From Alitta virens (taxonomy: Eukaryota; Annelida; Polychaeta; Phyllodocida; Nereididae): 64,000 nt of DNA. Both the position numbers and the translations under genes were made by a program. The notes below the pieces were generated by a model. The model saw nothing but the letters and a program-made list of their open reading frames with translations, did no database searches and had not been told where the DNA came from. Positions 1 through 13,500 of this stretch are shown one piece after another. The stretch lies in contig OW028575.1 of assembly GCA_932294295.1 (NCBI GenBank), positions 12,590,058 to 12,654,057 on the forward strand, written 5' to 3'. How positions within the stretch are numbered: position 1 is the stretch's first letter; every line of letters begins with the position of its first letter.

Positions 1-751
1 AGCATTAAAGCTTCATTGTTCAAATTATCATATTGTATTGAAAGGAAAGTCACACGGCTCGCACAGAAATTCCAAGTACCTAATATATGTGTCTTATGAA
101 CTACTACCTACTATACATATTTGTTAATTATGAATATTATTGCAGCTTTCTTTGCAGACTTTTTAGGGTCTATGTGGATATCTCGGATATTTATCCCTGG
201 TGGTTTCTTTTGGTTAGAAAAGTGTGCATGGTTAGGCTAAATGTACAAATGCACCATATAATTCCCTAACAATATTCCTCAAATAGGCCTACCTCTACAT
301 AATTTTTCACATTTCATCGTAAACCGTGAGAAATTCATGTAAATAAATATGAAGAAATACTCATCTTGTTACAAGCTGCTATTTGAAAATGGTACACTTC
401 GGCATTATCATATTTTTTTAGGTTACTTTAAAATGGTGCTGTGGCTCCCTGCTCATCATCTTACAGCTATTCCTTGTCAGATATATATGATAAAGGCTCT
501 CTGATCTGTTCTCACATGTGTTTGAATTTTTTTTTGTTAGATAATATTCCTTTTGGGAAATATGTATTCATTTCATATAAAAGATTATTTTGTTTCTGTA
601 ATATAGGCCTATATAACATAGTATGTTTTAACCCGTCTTTTAAGTGGTAAATGGCGTCTGAAAAACGAAGTTTTATAATTAGCGAGCTGGCTATTAAATG
701 TTATATATGTATGAAATATTGCCTTACTTGGGAGGTGATCTCTGAAGCTTG

Positions 752-915
752 GTCAGTTGCCAGACGCAGACGTAATGATGAGATGATTTTTAAGGGCCAG
801 AGTCTACGCCATATTTCGCGTAGATTACTCCACATGTGGATGGAGTCTTTTACATGCCATGGATGGTGTCTTTTACATGCCCCAGCATAGACACCCGAGT
901 AGCTACTGCTGTAAG
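752..915 (-). mobile_element. SINE-B partial copy
   Basis: It carries the family's tail-side words GCAGACGTAATGATGAGATG, CCACATG, 'gtcttttacatgcc' and 'ccagcatagacacccgagta'. The 79-codon open frame over this stretch is therefore repeat-derived. Confidence 0.62.
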
Positions 916-2370
916 GTACAAATAATTTAGTCCCACTGGACGTAACTTTGATGGGAGAGAACTGTTGTCATATGACATGGTTTCTCGCTAACTTCACTTT
1001 TTTTTTCTGTCTTGTTTGGGATGTAACCTGTCTGCCAATTCATGCTGCCATGATAAATGACTTTCACCAACTCGTAGGAGATTTAAAAGTTTTGATGAGG
1101 TAAGATATAATTATGACCATAACTCGATCCGTAACATGAGAGACTTAATGGCTGAGTTAATTAATTTAATAAAGTGCGGACCATGATGCGTGTGAAATCT
1201 GAAACCGTCTTGTCTAGAGTTAAGTGGTTCTAGTAAGTCGCCTATTATGAGTTAACTCCATTGTAACATTCATTATCACTGGTCTAGACCAGGTCTTGTT
1301 TAAAATGCCACTTTAATATTATTCTAAGACCACCTTGAAATTGCCACACTGAATAGGAATATTTTAAGACAGCTCATCATCATTATATATAGGCCTATAA
1401 CATTAAAGCAATAAAACTTCAGTGATGAGTGGAAAATAGGCCTATGCAGTTTTTTGCCTTTACAACCGAGTTAATGGCCTAGACCTAGACCCAGCCTACA
1501 TATTTTATACAATGCATTTCCGGTGGGAGTTTATTAATTTAAACCTATAACACAAGAAATCCTTTTTCACGTCGTTAATTAATCTTAATCCAAGGTAGTC
1601 TACTACTACAAATATAAGTTCTGATAGCCTATTTTAGCATGGAATGATAGGCTATAGATTCACAAAACAGAATTTATATCCAATCATACTGCTTAATGGG
1701 CCATGTCCACAAAACGCATTGGCGCGTGACATACAATCACCATTACGTAAAACGAACGTTTTGACAGAACCTTCCATCGTGACCTAGATTCTTCTTGCCA
1801 TCTCAAAAATTGCCTATGTTGACGTCCGCAACAAAGACGCTTCGAAAAATAATATTTACTACAAAAATGCACGCGGAAGTTTACTCAGTGCACATCGCAG
1901 GTGTTCCGGGTTTTTATCCTGTCAGGTTGATAAACAGGAGCAGAAAAAAATGCACTGACACAAAATAAGATTTGTTCTTGCTGTCAGTTGTCTTGAATTA
2001 TTAATTCTAGCTGAATTTTAGATAACGAAATAGAAGGTGCCGTGTTGCATCACAATTAGGCAATCGGTGCTGCTATGTTGACCTGTATGTATAGCCACAC
2101 TAATATTGTTGACCTATATATAGCCTCTCTAATATATATATATAGCAAAAATTAAATTAAATCGTGTAATAATTCTTAAAGATAAATGCTGGAAAATATA
2201 CAATTAGGCCTATACAAAATTTCTCGGAAAACGGTTATATTATATATTAATGTATTGGTGTACATTAAAATGCATTAAAAGAGATAATCATTGGTAGAAA
2301 AGCTTAGGCTTCTGGGCTCCTAGCGAACTATACTAGGCTGTTGTGGAAACCTTTATTTTGGCCCTACATG

Positions 2371-2690
2371 CAGACTACGTGATTTCACAACATTGCTCTT
2401 ATCTATAGGCGATGAAAGTAGGTCAATTACTGGGCCCGTTGAATTCAACGTAGCGGCGAATAAAAACTTTTTTTAATATCGCCGAATCTGGTGTTATTTA
2501 GGGTTGTTAAGCATGGATTGTCACTGTTTTGGCTTGATAGAAACCGATACCCACCGTTAAATTTCTTGCTCCCCCACCAGGATTGTTGCTCCGTCCAAAA
2601 TCTGGCAGACCCTCAGGGCATTCGCCCTTCGCTATTAGCACCCCTAGTGGCATAACGCTGCGTAGGAGACTGCCCTAGATGTGGGTCTGT
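2371..2690 (+). repeat. Duplicated segment C, copy 1
   Basis: It shares long blocks with 3052-3350: 'gcgatgaaagtaggtcaattactg', 'cccgttgaattcaac', 'ttaaatttcttgctcccccaccagg' and 'cagggcattcgcccttcgctat'. About 300 bp at high identity with indels. Confidence 0.85.
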
Positions 2691-3051
2691 GTAAAGATGA
2701 AAAATCTGTTCTTGGATTTTGGTTACAGCGTGCTCATTACGAACACTTTCAACTGTAACATTTTTCAATTGGCTAGCCATTCAGTTGATTTAGTTCAAGG
2801 TCTAGAAACTTAATCACCATGCAATGCACTAATTATTCCATATTTTGCAAAAATTTTGTCCTTCAGACATTAATAACATGTGAATTAATTCATGCCACAA
2901 ACGCCAAACTAAATACTAGAATTTATGGGAATGAGGATTCCCCGAGTGTTGGAACAAATTAAAATCCATGTCGGGGATTTGTTTTGAAGAGACTGGAGGA
3001 CAAATCAATCGCCACTTCCCATCAATCAGTCTGCCTCCTACACACCAAGGT

Positions 3052-3350
3052 CAGACTATGTGATTTCGCAACATTGCTCTATAGGCGATGAAAGTAGGTC
3101 AATTACTGCGCCCGTTGAATTCAACATAGCAGTGAACAAAATATTTAGAGTTGTTTGTTAAGTATGGATTGCTGTTTTGGACTCTTAACTGTTGACAGAA
3201 ACTGTTAACCACTGTTAAATTTCTTGCTCCCCCACCAGGATTGTTGCTCTGTCAGAAATCTGGCTGATGCTCAGGGCATTCACCCTTCGCTATAAACACC
3301 CTTAGAGGAGTAACGTTGCAATGACAGGAGAGGGTCTGCGTAAGAGACTG
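3052..3350 (+). repeat. Duplicated segment C, copy 2
   Basis: Direct repeat of 2371-2690, starting about 680 bp downstream. No coding potential is evident in either copy. Confidence 0.85.
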
Positions 3351-3732
3351 AGCCAAGGTCATTGATAGGAATTTGCCTGTTTGTCAGACACAACAAATGA
3401 GAGATATAAATTACAGAGATTCATTTATGTTAAATCTATTGATGTAGCGTGGGATAATACTAGGTCCAGTTAGTACGGGTATCCAGAACATTGAATTGTG
3501 TAAACCGTACCATTAATGAAACAAATAAAACCTGTGCAAGTACAATCAATCCTATTGTTGAGAATAGAATTTAATTGAACACTCTAATCTGTTCCGAACT
3601 GCATCTAATTTGGTAACAGTTCCTAATCTGTATTGGTTTTGTGGAGACCATGAGCTGGTTTACACGGAATGACAAATTCCCAAATTCTACTTCCATAAGC
3701 TATAACTGACTGCATTCCATAACTTGATATTC

Positions 3733-3996
3733 CTAGAACCATGTTGACACTTTCTCCCTGGTGACAGTTCCATGGCAGATGTTGCTCAGTATAAATAATT
3801 CATGCTCTTCAAAGTGTGACATGCCACAGAGGTCTCTTGGTCTCTGGCCGCCCAGGGCATCCACTAATAGCTCTATAAATAGCTCCCCGGACCTTTGTAG
3901 GATGTCAGGCACAGACAGAGAGCTCTTAAAAACGAGCCATTGTCTTGTATAAAACTGTTGGTACATTTGGAGAGGACGGTATACTAATTGTAACAC
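3733..3996 (-). other. Unrecognised 87-codon open frame, possibly coding
   Basis: The frame includes SVPDILQRSGELFIELLVDA and ends at TAG (3733). It is more GC-rich and more protein-like in composition than its surroundings. No family is recognised, and there are no convincing splice partners. It could be a domesticated or decayed transposon fragment. Confidence 0.2.
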
Positions 3997-5034
3997 TTAG
4001 TAAGTACGTAAGGTTGGCCATACTTATTGAAGTAAGTATGTGGCCTCGCTTATTTTTGTAAATATGGCTCCTTGTAGGCCTAGATCACTACATTTTCTTC
4101 GTTATTCCTCTTCGAGACAATTTGATTTTATATACTAGAGGTTTTCTGTGGTTAAATTAATAATTGTGCAAGGTTGAAGAAAACAATTTACCATTGGGTA
4201 CAAACGTTATCAATTGTGTTGGAGAAAACGGATGTTAGTAGACTCCCCATTAAACAACCTATACAAATTAAACAATAATGTGCTCCAAATAGGTATACAT
4301 GTATTTCACTTCCTTACCACACTTTCTTACTTGTCACATCCTGCGGTTTGTTTTCCCTGTCGTCCTAAAATGTACTCATCTTTCCAATCTGCTATCCAAA
4401 TCAACAATGCACTCTGCCCTTGTTAGTGTTTGCTTATTTAGTGTGTGACAACCTGTACTAATAGTACAGTGTACGGGTGGGTGCAGGTCCTAACCTCACT
4501 TTCCGTGGTAAAACGGTACTGAGACTATAGTGGAGTTAATTAGGCCCTAACAAGTTTGTTGCAGGTAGTGCTTCAATCCAACCTCTGGTCCCTTTCAATC
4601 AAATTGCAATGCTGGCAATTGATGTGGCAGTTATTTTTTAACACGTTGGCATTTATTATTAAGGCGCAATGACATTGTTACACTAACACATGTGTCGAAT
4701 TACTAGTCATATGAAGCTTCGGTGAAGGGAAATTCAAGTATCACACCTGAACTTGTTAATGCTACCTGTAAATTGAAGTAAGGCCATGACGATGAAAATA
4801 CATTTTATTCGCCATAAGCAAACAAAGATGAAAATGAAAAAAAAAAGAAGTAAAAAGGAATGAATAACAAATAAATTGATAATAGCAGCAGAAATGAATA
4901 TAGATAAAACAGATTTTTGTTTGTATGTATGGTAGGGAGAGCAATGATATGGTGCTATGGCGCCTCCGTCTAATAGGCCACCCTTGATGGATGTTTTATA
5001 GTAAAGAATTAGATATGGTTAATTAGATAGATAG

Positions 5035-5142
5035 ACCGGTAGATAGATAGATAGCTAGATAGCTAGATAGATAATTAGATATATATATATATATAGATAG
5101 ATAGATAGATAGATAATTAGATAGATAGATAGATAGATATGA
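5035..5142 (+). repeat. (GATA)n microsatellite with TA interruption
   Basis: Tandem GATA/TAGA units with GCTA variants and a central (TA) run. Confidence 0.95.
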
Positions 5143-5155
5143 AAAGTGCAGCCCT

Positions 5156-5412
5156 CTAGGGCAAGTACTTGCTGCTAGCTAGACTCCCGAGTTGATTGAG
5201 GAGGTGAGAGAGAGGAGTCCACCCATGTAACATATTTACCCCTTGGACGGGATTTTTTTTACTTGCCTCAGCATAGACACCGAGTAAAAGGAACCGCCAA
5301 TTTAATGTCTCATCCGAACGACATCCAGCTGGGATGTTGCCCCAGGCTGGGGGTCGAACCAAGGACCTTCAGCAGAGCTGGCCAATGTGGAATGGCCACC
5401 CAGCTAATATAC
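5156..5412 (-). mobile_element. SINE-B copy (longest)
   Basis: On the minus strand it reads AGCTGGGTGGCCATTCC, then GGTTCGACCCCC (B box), then a body with ATCCCAGCTGGATGTCG, 'tactcggtgtctatgctgaggcaagta' and 'gttacatgggtggactcc'. The same order of blocks recurs at 6692, 42013 and 58775. A GATA-rich microsatellite abuts its 3' side. Confidence 0.75.
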
Positions 5413-5503
5413 TGAAGCTTGTAAAATTGACAAAAAGCAAATATCTCACAGATCCCCTGTCATTTATGCTATGTCATTTAATTCTTGTCATGTGTATTTT
5501 CAG

Positions 5504-7537
5504 GTACTGGACAACACATAACCTACTTTGCAGAACACCTACGTAATGTCACATGGCAGCCATCCGAGTGCAATAAGAAGTCTATTCAAAGGTGAGGAAC
5601 ATCTGATTCACTAATAGTCAGGTAAGCCTAGGTGCAGCTAGTTCAGGATGTAATTATGGTGGTAACATGATATCATGTAAATGCAGTTTTCTTGTTCATA
5701 TTTTGTTTCCATGCATAGCTTCGGAGTTCGGTCATGGTAAAGTTCTTCTTCATCAGCTTCATCAGCTTCATCACTCCCAGATAACATACTACATTTGGTT
5801 AATTTGAAGTTGGAACAACGTTGGTTTATTCGATCTGTCTTGCCTTTGTAAAGTTGGGTTCAACTTGATGACATAAGAATGCCATGTCCATTTTTGGACT
5901 TCTTTAAGCATTGTATGAAAAAATATGACTTAAAACATACATTCATTCTTTTATAGCCAGTAGTGCCACTATGCAATAGGAAGAAAATAATGGGTTCCTG
6001 AAGTCAATAGTAATGTGAAGGCCAGTGAAGAAGTTTTAATTGGACCAAATTCGACCAATTGACCTTTTGCGGCAGCCATGTTGAAATTATTGCTTCATTG
6101 ACCTAATTTTAATCATGTCATATATCATTACATCATTACTAGATCATTGTTCTTGCACGCTGTGACCTCACCATGGCCATAGTTACTGATGATGTCACAA
6201 TACTTAAATCTGAGTACAAAAAATTGCCAGGGACCCCAATTATGTATTATGGGGCATCATGAGAGGCTTGGAGACATGCACTAATCATTTGTTATAGTTA
6301 ACGACATGTTATGTATGGGATAGCTCCAGAGACTGGCATAACTAGATTGGGGACTGCCATAGATTGGGCAGAGCCCTGAATCAGCTTTACGTCATAAGCC
6401 GGCCATTTTGTGTGCCATCAGCATTAACGCAGAATTAGTGATTATACAGCCTCGTATGTTTTCACAAAAAAAGGATTACCATAGTCCTATGGTTGCCATA
6501 ATTTGCCAGGGACCCCAAGCTTCCTATGGTGGCGTTTGTGGTGACTCTTTTTTCCTCCAATGCTCCACAGCCATTTGTGGGTGATTAAGTGAAATTGCAT
6601 TAGGCACTTTGCAGTAAGAAAGATTTGTGATACTGTGGGGGAAAACGTTGAATGTTAGAAGGACAAAATAAAAGATGTCATCTGTCATTATAAGGCATCC
6701 GCCAATTCCACATTGGCCAGCTCTGCTGAAAGTGCTGCAATTGATTCCCGACCCAGGTATAGGTCATTAGCAGCTGGATTGCGTGAGACATCAAATTGAT
6801 GCCTTGTACTCATTATGAATGCTGAGGCAAGTACAAAACCCCAGGGGTACACGTGTAACGTGGTGTGGACTCTTAAGCCTTATCATCTCATAATTACGTC
6901 TGTCTCTGGCAGCTGGCTAAGCCTTGTAGTGGGTTTGTAAAAGGTTTGCTGGATGCCTCTGCTACAGCTGGATAACCAAATGTCGTTATTCTGTCTCAGT
7001 AGTAAATCAGCAGTAAATCTGACAATTATTTTGACGTAAACATATGGTGATTTTCCATTGACAGTTAGGCTATATTTTAGAAAAATAATTGTGTCAAATC
7101 AAACCTGCATAGTGCTGCTCCTGACCGATTTTATTATAATATCCAGGATTATTTTGAAATAATCAAGAAAATCCAATTACGTCATTGAGTTCATGTTTAG
7201 TTTCTGTAACCTGTAACGTATTGTTACCAAGGCCCAACTATACAGGACTGATTCATGAATTTAGATTGATTTCTATCTATCCTGCATAATACTTTATCTG
7301 TCTAATCCATCTTGCATGAAGCTATTATATTGCCATATGCTTTTACTGGATGCATAGCTTTCATTTCTTGATTGTCCTGAAACGTTGACACTAATTTTCG
7401 TGATGTAGTCTATGGTACGCCCAGAAATTTATGATGATGTGTTATGAATATGATACACGAATCTAGATTCTCTAGCGTTTTTTCCACTGTTTTGCTTGCT
7501 GTTGTTTGGCTTTTGTTTTCTCATTGTTCTGCATTTG

Positions 7538-7580
<43 letters not shown>

Positions 7581-10500
7581 TGCAAATGTTTTCTTGTTGG
7601 TCGATGCCACCCTCGAGCCCTCGATTAAAGAAAAGGTCAAGCCATCGCTGACCACATGAAATTCAAACATAACAAAAACTATTTTGATACTATGATAGAT
7701 AAAAATAAAAAATAAAATAAAATTCTCAAGTATGAACAAATTCAAAATTGATGCAATTTTGAAAGTGATTGTATTCTGAGAAATTTTCTTAAGCTTCTTT
7801 GTTGATAATATAGGTTGATCAAAATTATCTTTTGCAAATTATATTTGCTGGGTCCTTGCTTTAAATTATTTTGAAGCACTTAAAAAGTCTTAATGTCTGT
7901 AAAATGGATGTTTTTCAGTTTTCCACCTCAACCTAATTTCACCTTCTTTTATTGCTAGAGTAAAAGTTATCCGACGTTTTAGTGTTGCCTGCTCACTAGT
8001 TTTGGTTTTTTGTATCAAAATGTAAACGAAATTAAGTAGTGAAGGGTTTCGAATTTAAAGAATTTTCTTGTTTTGCACCATCTTATAGTAGAACTTCAGA
8101 TTGATAATCTCTTTTATTCGTAGTTAAGACATCAATTATGATAACTTTCTCCCACATATTCCTAAAATGCCTGAAATAATTAAGTCCACTCGTGGGGGGA
8201 CCTCGAGCTGTCATGATAGCTAGTGATCAGGCTTACAAACTGCGAGAGAAAAAAAGCCACTGAAATTGGTGTAAGATTAATTTAGCCTCCCTCCAATGGT
8301 TTTTCGCAGCAACCTTACATGAAAATGTACCAAGAAGCCAGTTATTTTATATACCAGCTACCTGTGTGGCTAGATATATATCTATATTTCATATCACCAA
8401 CAAGGCAATAAATGCTTTCCCGAAAGTCAGAACCATTTGTCAGTTTTGTGGAACATATAGTGGTAAATATTTAATGCGCAAGAAAATGTTGTAATTTTTT
8501 GTCAATTATCAAACCGCGAGGAATGTGAGAAGGAATTCTTCTGATTAAATGAGGCAAGAATGAAAATAAGAAAGCAAAAAGATAAGAAAACATACAAGAA
8601 GAAATAGTTTAGGTCAAAATCCTTGCCATAAAACATTTTAGTGCACAGCTAGAACTTTCCAAATTATGAAAAAAAAACATTAATAAAGGCCTACGCTGAT
8701 CGACACAATAATGTTTCATCATAGAAATAAAGACACTGAATTGCTTACTTTAGACTTTAAACTGTTCGTCTGCTGGTAATTCCAAACAGCTTCCTGAGAA
8801 ATTTGTAAGATAGACTGCGTCGAATCAATATTATGCGATTCATTTTGGAGTTCCGTCTGCTAGTGAGCGTCGTTATTTAATTTGTTACAAGTACGTTTCC
8901 CTTTGGTGTCGTAATTCTTCGTCTGGAAAGTGTAGTCTAGAGACTAGACCAGTATGTAATATACTATGGTGTAGGCCAATCTATCTTCTTTTAGAATAAA
9001 GTCATACAAATGTAAAGTTCTACCTGTCAATTTCACTTTTAGTCCAGCTCATCTTTAGTACTTTGCTATTTTTATTTGTATGCACCATATGATTATGAAT
9101 TTAGACCAATGTCAATTTATGTGCAACCCCGTCCTGCCCTGCATCTCATCATTACGTTAGGTAGAGGTCGTTTACCAGGAACTGATCACAATAATAATAT
9201 GCAGTTTCAGAGATCAGAGGCCAGCCTGTATTGCTGAGATACATAATGTGTGGTCTTGTGTTTCCTTTTGAGTCTGCAACTGGGTTTTATAAAGAGCATA
9301 CGGAACATTTTGTATTGTCTTTGAAATGAGGCAAAGAAAAGACAAAAGGATTGAAGATGTTCACACTGCACCCCAGGACATATATCAGCCTATCAGTTGA
9401 GGGAGATGAGATGTCAGTCCTTGCAGCTGTGCTCTCCGAAAGATTCCTCTCTTAATCTTTTTATGCTAATTGGACTCGTGCACCTGCAGTTGTTCTGCTC
9501 ATACCTCCAGCAGCCAGCTCATCATTCTTTAAATTGCACTTTTCTTCCATTTCCTGCAGTTGTGCCAATCCATTTTGCACGGGGTCTTCGTCTTTCAAGC
9601 GAGGTTATGCAATAAGAACAAGAGGCAGGGAATGAGACATAATAGAAAAAGCGATACATTGATAAATGGATTGATTGATTGATTTATTGATCGATTGATT
9701 GATTGATTGTACAAAATGCCAGATGGCTGACATATTTGGCTTATATAAGTAGCACAACAAGAATATTCTGCTACTGGATTTGAACCCAGGTCCCATTTTG
9801 TATTGCCTCATACCTCCAGCACACATAGGTTACTTCCATTCCTCCTCATTTGTCTTTTTTCTCCATCTTTGTTTTTTGGTCAAAGATCGCCATGTTGTTG
9901 GCATTGCTGACGTATGCGTGGTAGGCTTGAGCTGTAGGCTGAGAAGTCATGTTTCCCATCAATGATTGAATTAAACTAATAAACCTATACTTCTATTGTA
10001 TATATCTGATTATATATGATACCCAATTAGCCATTCTATTATTTTGTGTCCTTCCCTCTTCATCTTTCAATTTGCCATCTCTCTCTTTGTATGTATATTA
10101 TTGTATTTATATCGTTATTTCAAGTGACCAACAAGAAATACAAGCAGGATAGTTGTTGTTACCATGGCTGCCCAGTGCCCACGCGGATTGCTGCGCTACT
10201 TCAGCAGTTACTTTCTGGACCCTTTTTTGGCAACTGGATGAACTGCTTTGGCTGAAATATTGTCCTAGGCAAATGGGAGAGCTGGAACTACTCAGACACT
10301 AAATAATGGCTGCCAGATTGGTCTTGGCCCGCACTTATCATGCTTATTGGTTTATATGACCACTGTTGCATCTCTGTATGAGCAATTACATGCCATCTGC
10401 CAGCTGATCATGCTTTTCTTTCAATATTTTGTGTAACCTGATTCATATCTTGTAATTTTGTACACATTTATAGTATTTGACTTTTTTTTTCTCTTGTTTT

Positions 10501-13500
10501 ATCAATGAAGTGGTCAAGTGGCAAAAGTTGGTACTGTGTGAATTGTGTGATATTGGGTGTTAATGGACCTACATAGGTCTCTGTTCTTCGTCAATAGGTA
10601 TGATGTAGAGAAAAGTTGTACAGGTATAGGTTTTTAGGTATAGGTTTTTAGAGTGGTTTTCTGAATTACACGGTGTTTTGATGTGCAGTCCATTTGCCAG
10701 AACGACCAGCTACAAAGAAAACTAACCAGCTGTAGAAAGCATCTTGCAACTCCTCCCATGAATTTTTATGTGGCGTTACTGTTATTTTACTGAACTTTAG
10801 GTATGTTTTACCCCTGTAAGACGGCCACAGTACCTGTCTTAAGGGGCTAAATTGGTCACAGTGTATTTGACCGCAATCCTCAATTTATTTAAGAGCAGAA
10901 AGGGAATTAAACAGTTATTTATCAAATTTCAACCTCAGCTGCTGGAGGTAGAGGACCAACAACTGAATCGTCTTTTCTTTTTCTTTTTTTCTTTCTTCAT
11001 AAATAGAGGAGGTGTTTATATATGAGAGACATTTGGCATGTTGTGTCAGTTGATTTGTAGTTCTGAGTCAGGCACACTTAAGCCTTCACACCTTGAGTAT
11101 TTGTTCTCATATTTTATGGTGAGCTGAGTTGTTTTTTGGCCAAGTGGAATGCTCGGATGAGAAGAAACGGATAAGAAAGGAATGAATTATTTAGCTGCAC
11201 CTATATATGCATGCTAGCTGAACATTGTATTGTGAACTCAGCAGCTGGGTGGCCTAGTGGTTAATTAATGGGCCCTGGTTTACATCACAGGTCACAGGAG
11301 GTCGTAGTTTCGATACCCGTCCCATGGACTCAATCCATCTTTACGTCATTGACCTGTACATCAGCTGGATGTACTTGGTGTCCACATTGTCACTGTGGTA
11401 TATTATTTTGTTGGATCGAAAATCCTTATTCTTGTGCGATATATGTACATGTTCTTGTAATATAGCATTTACTGCACAGCACTTGATGCAATATCAATTG
11501 TGAAAGCTCCATAGAAACTACTTGACATTGCACTGGTGACTGCAATGTGTAATGAAGAGATGAATACCGATTCCCTGACAGCAAGCAATATTGGGCTGAC
11601 ATTGGGCAGATCGCAGTCATCGTTGGGCCAATATTAAGTTGATGCAACATCCTGATAACAAGCCGCATTGGCACAACTTTGGCCCAACAACGCCTGATAA
11701 CGAGGTCATTTGAACAACATTCACTCTTCTATATGCATGTTGGATTCACATGGGGCCCATGTTTAGCTGACCTGACATGCTATCACGGTGGTCACGTCAG
11801 TTCAACGTCCACCCAACATCATCGTACGCAGTGAAGTTGCTGGCGACAGTTAGGCCACAGTTTTTTTCTTTCGTTTCTCGACACCGCCGGCCAAACTTTT
11901 GCAGTGCCGCTCAATTAATAAATCAACAATTGCACATTTATTTAGGAAAAACCTTTTCTGGGGGGTAAATTTAAAGTTTATTTATTTATTTTTTTTCCGA
12001 CTGACCGTTTCATGAAAAACGGTCCTAGAAAGTTCCGAGAAACATTCGATCAAAAAACCGTGGCCTTAACATTCTGAATGAAAATGATAACAGATATGTC
12101 ACTTAAATATCCTCCAGTTCTCTCTCTAAGAATGTTTTGAATCCGCTGCTGGACGTCATTGAAAACTCTTGCCTGCAACTTCGCTGTCGTCCGAACTTCA
12201 CTGACGGGCACTGTATAATATACATTTTAATACGAGTATTTCTCTTTGTTTGTTTCAGCATAGCAGGATATATCCAAGTGACACATCGTGAGAACATCAG
12301 AGAACCAGCTTGGATCAACGTTGAGGAGCCCCTGGATGGCTGGGCTGGGGGGTCATTGACCCCGAACTCCTTCGACCTCATCCTGTGTATTAATATGGTG
12401 CATATTTCGCCCTGGCAGTGTTCTCAGGTAACTGGGCTTCATATTGTGTGGGTGCGATAAGCAGTGTCAGGTGGGTGGGTGGGTGATTAGGGCTTTACGT
12501 CCTGTATTTCTGCCCCTGATCGGCTAATTAGGACAGGCAGGGACCATGGTAATGAGATGAAGGATGAAACAGCCATCCAACTTAGGCTCGACCGGGAATC
12601 GAACCCGGGACCCAGCGGTTGGAAGCCCAGAGCGCAAGCAGTGTCAGGTACACGCCTATATGCAATTGCTGCAATGCGTTACTAGATAACAGACCCTCTT
12701 TTAAGAAATAAGACCACCTTCGAGGAGGTTGGCTGACGTTCGGTTTTACTAAATTAGATGATCGAGTTGTCTTTAAGTGGAGGTCTCTCGTGGAACATAA
12801 TGACCAGGAAAGGAGTGCTCAAGTCTATCTGGGATGGGTTAGTTTCCCAACTGTGTGCTTGTTTCAGAGCAAAATATTCAACAATTAATCGCAAGACTGG
12901 TCTGACTGCGAAAACCAAGTCTGTTAACACCTAATTAAAATTGTCATGATTTAAGTAAGCCCTGCAGTAGTCAACGCTTGGTAGGAATCGCTGATAATTC
13001 AGGATATTTTCTTTTTCTATTTTTCTTACTTTTATTTTTATTTTTTTTTTTAGCTTAAGTGACATGATTTACAAGCGATTTCTTTGCAGTTTGGTAATAA
13101 CAATGACAAGGAATGCATTTACCACACTTGTTTAGAAAATATTGATAAATTTAGTTTTGGTGTGATAAACAACTGCATATACGGTTGTGGTGTTATAAAC
13201 AACCGTGTGATGAAAAAGGGATAACTGCAAAATCTAGTTTGGCATTTATCAGGCATTTGCCGTGTGGCAAACAGGAATGAAAATCATCTAAATCTTCTCT
13301 CAAGTGTAGAAATCCTCTCCAAATTTGTGAAAAGGTTAGTGTCTATGAAAAGTCACCTCATGAACGAGTCTAGTAAACTTGTCAAAATTATTTGAAACTG
13401 CCTTTGTGTATGGAATATCGCTTCCATGTTAGAAACATTTGTCATGGTGGAATTTACCTAGAAAATTGAGGCTTGGGCAAAACTAACATATTATGTAAAT

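Larger units (their letters stand above)
1..5503. other. Non-coding DNA upstream of the first recognised METTL26 exon
   Basis: AT-rich, with many 'ggcctat' words, the duplicated segment C pair, SINE-B copies and a GATA microsatellite. The missing first METTL26 exon was looked for (RNK.PIL and VLE.ASG signatures) and not found. Apart from the frame at 3733-3996, nothing gene-like is visible. Confidence 0.7.

Noticed and set aside
651..890. 79-codon frame starting MASEKRSF
   Set aside because: Most of it overlaps a SINE-B copy; no homology recognised.
1829..1845. In-frame VRNKD, resembling the METTL26 N-terminal RNKDP motif
   Set aside because: The following codons do not match the family and no suitable donor follows; taken as coincidence.
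7521..7745. Frames with poly Cys-Val or Thr-His
   Set aside because: They are produced by the (GT)n microsatellite.
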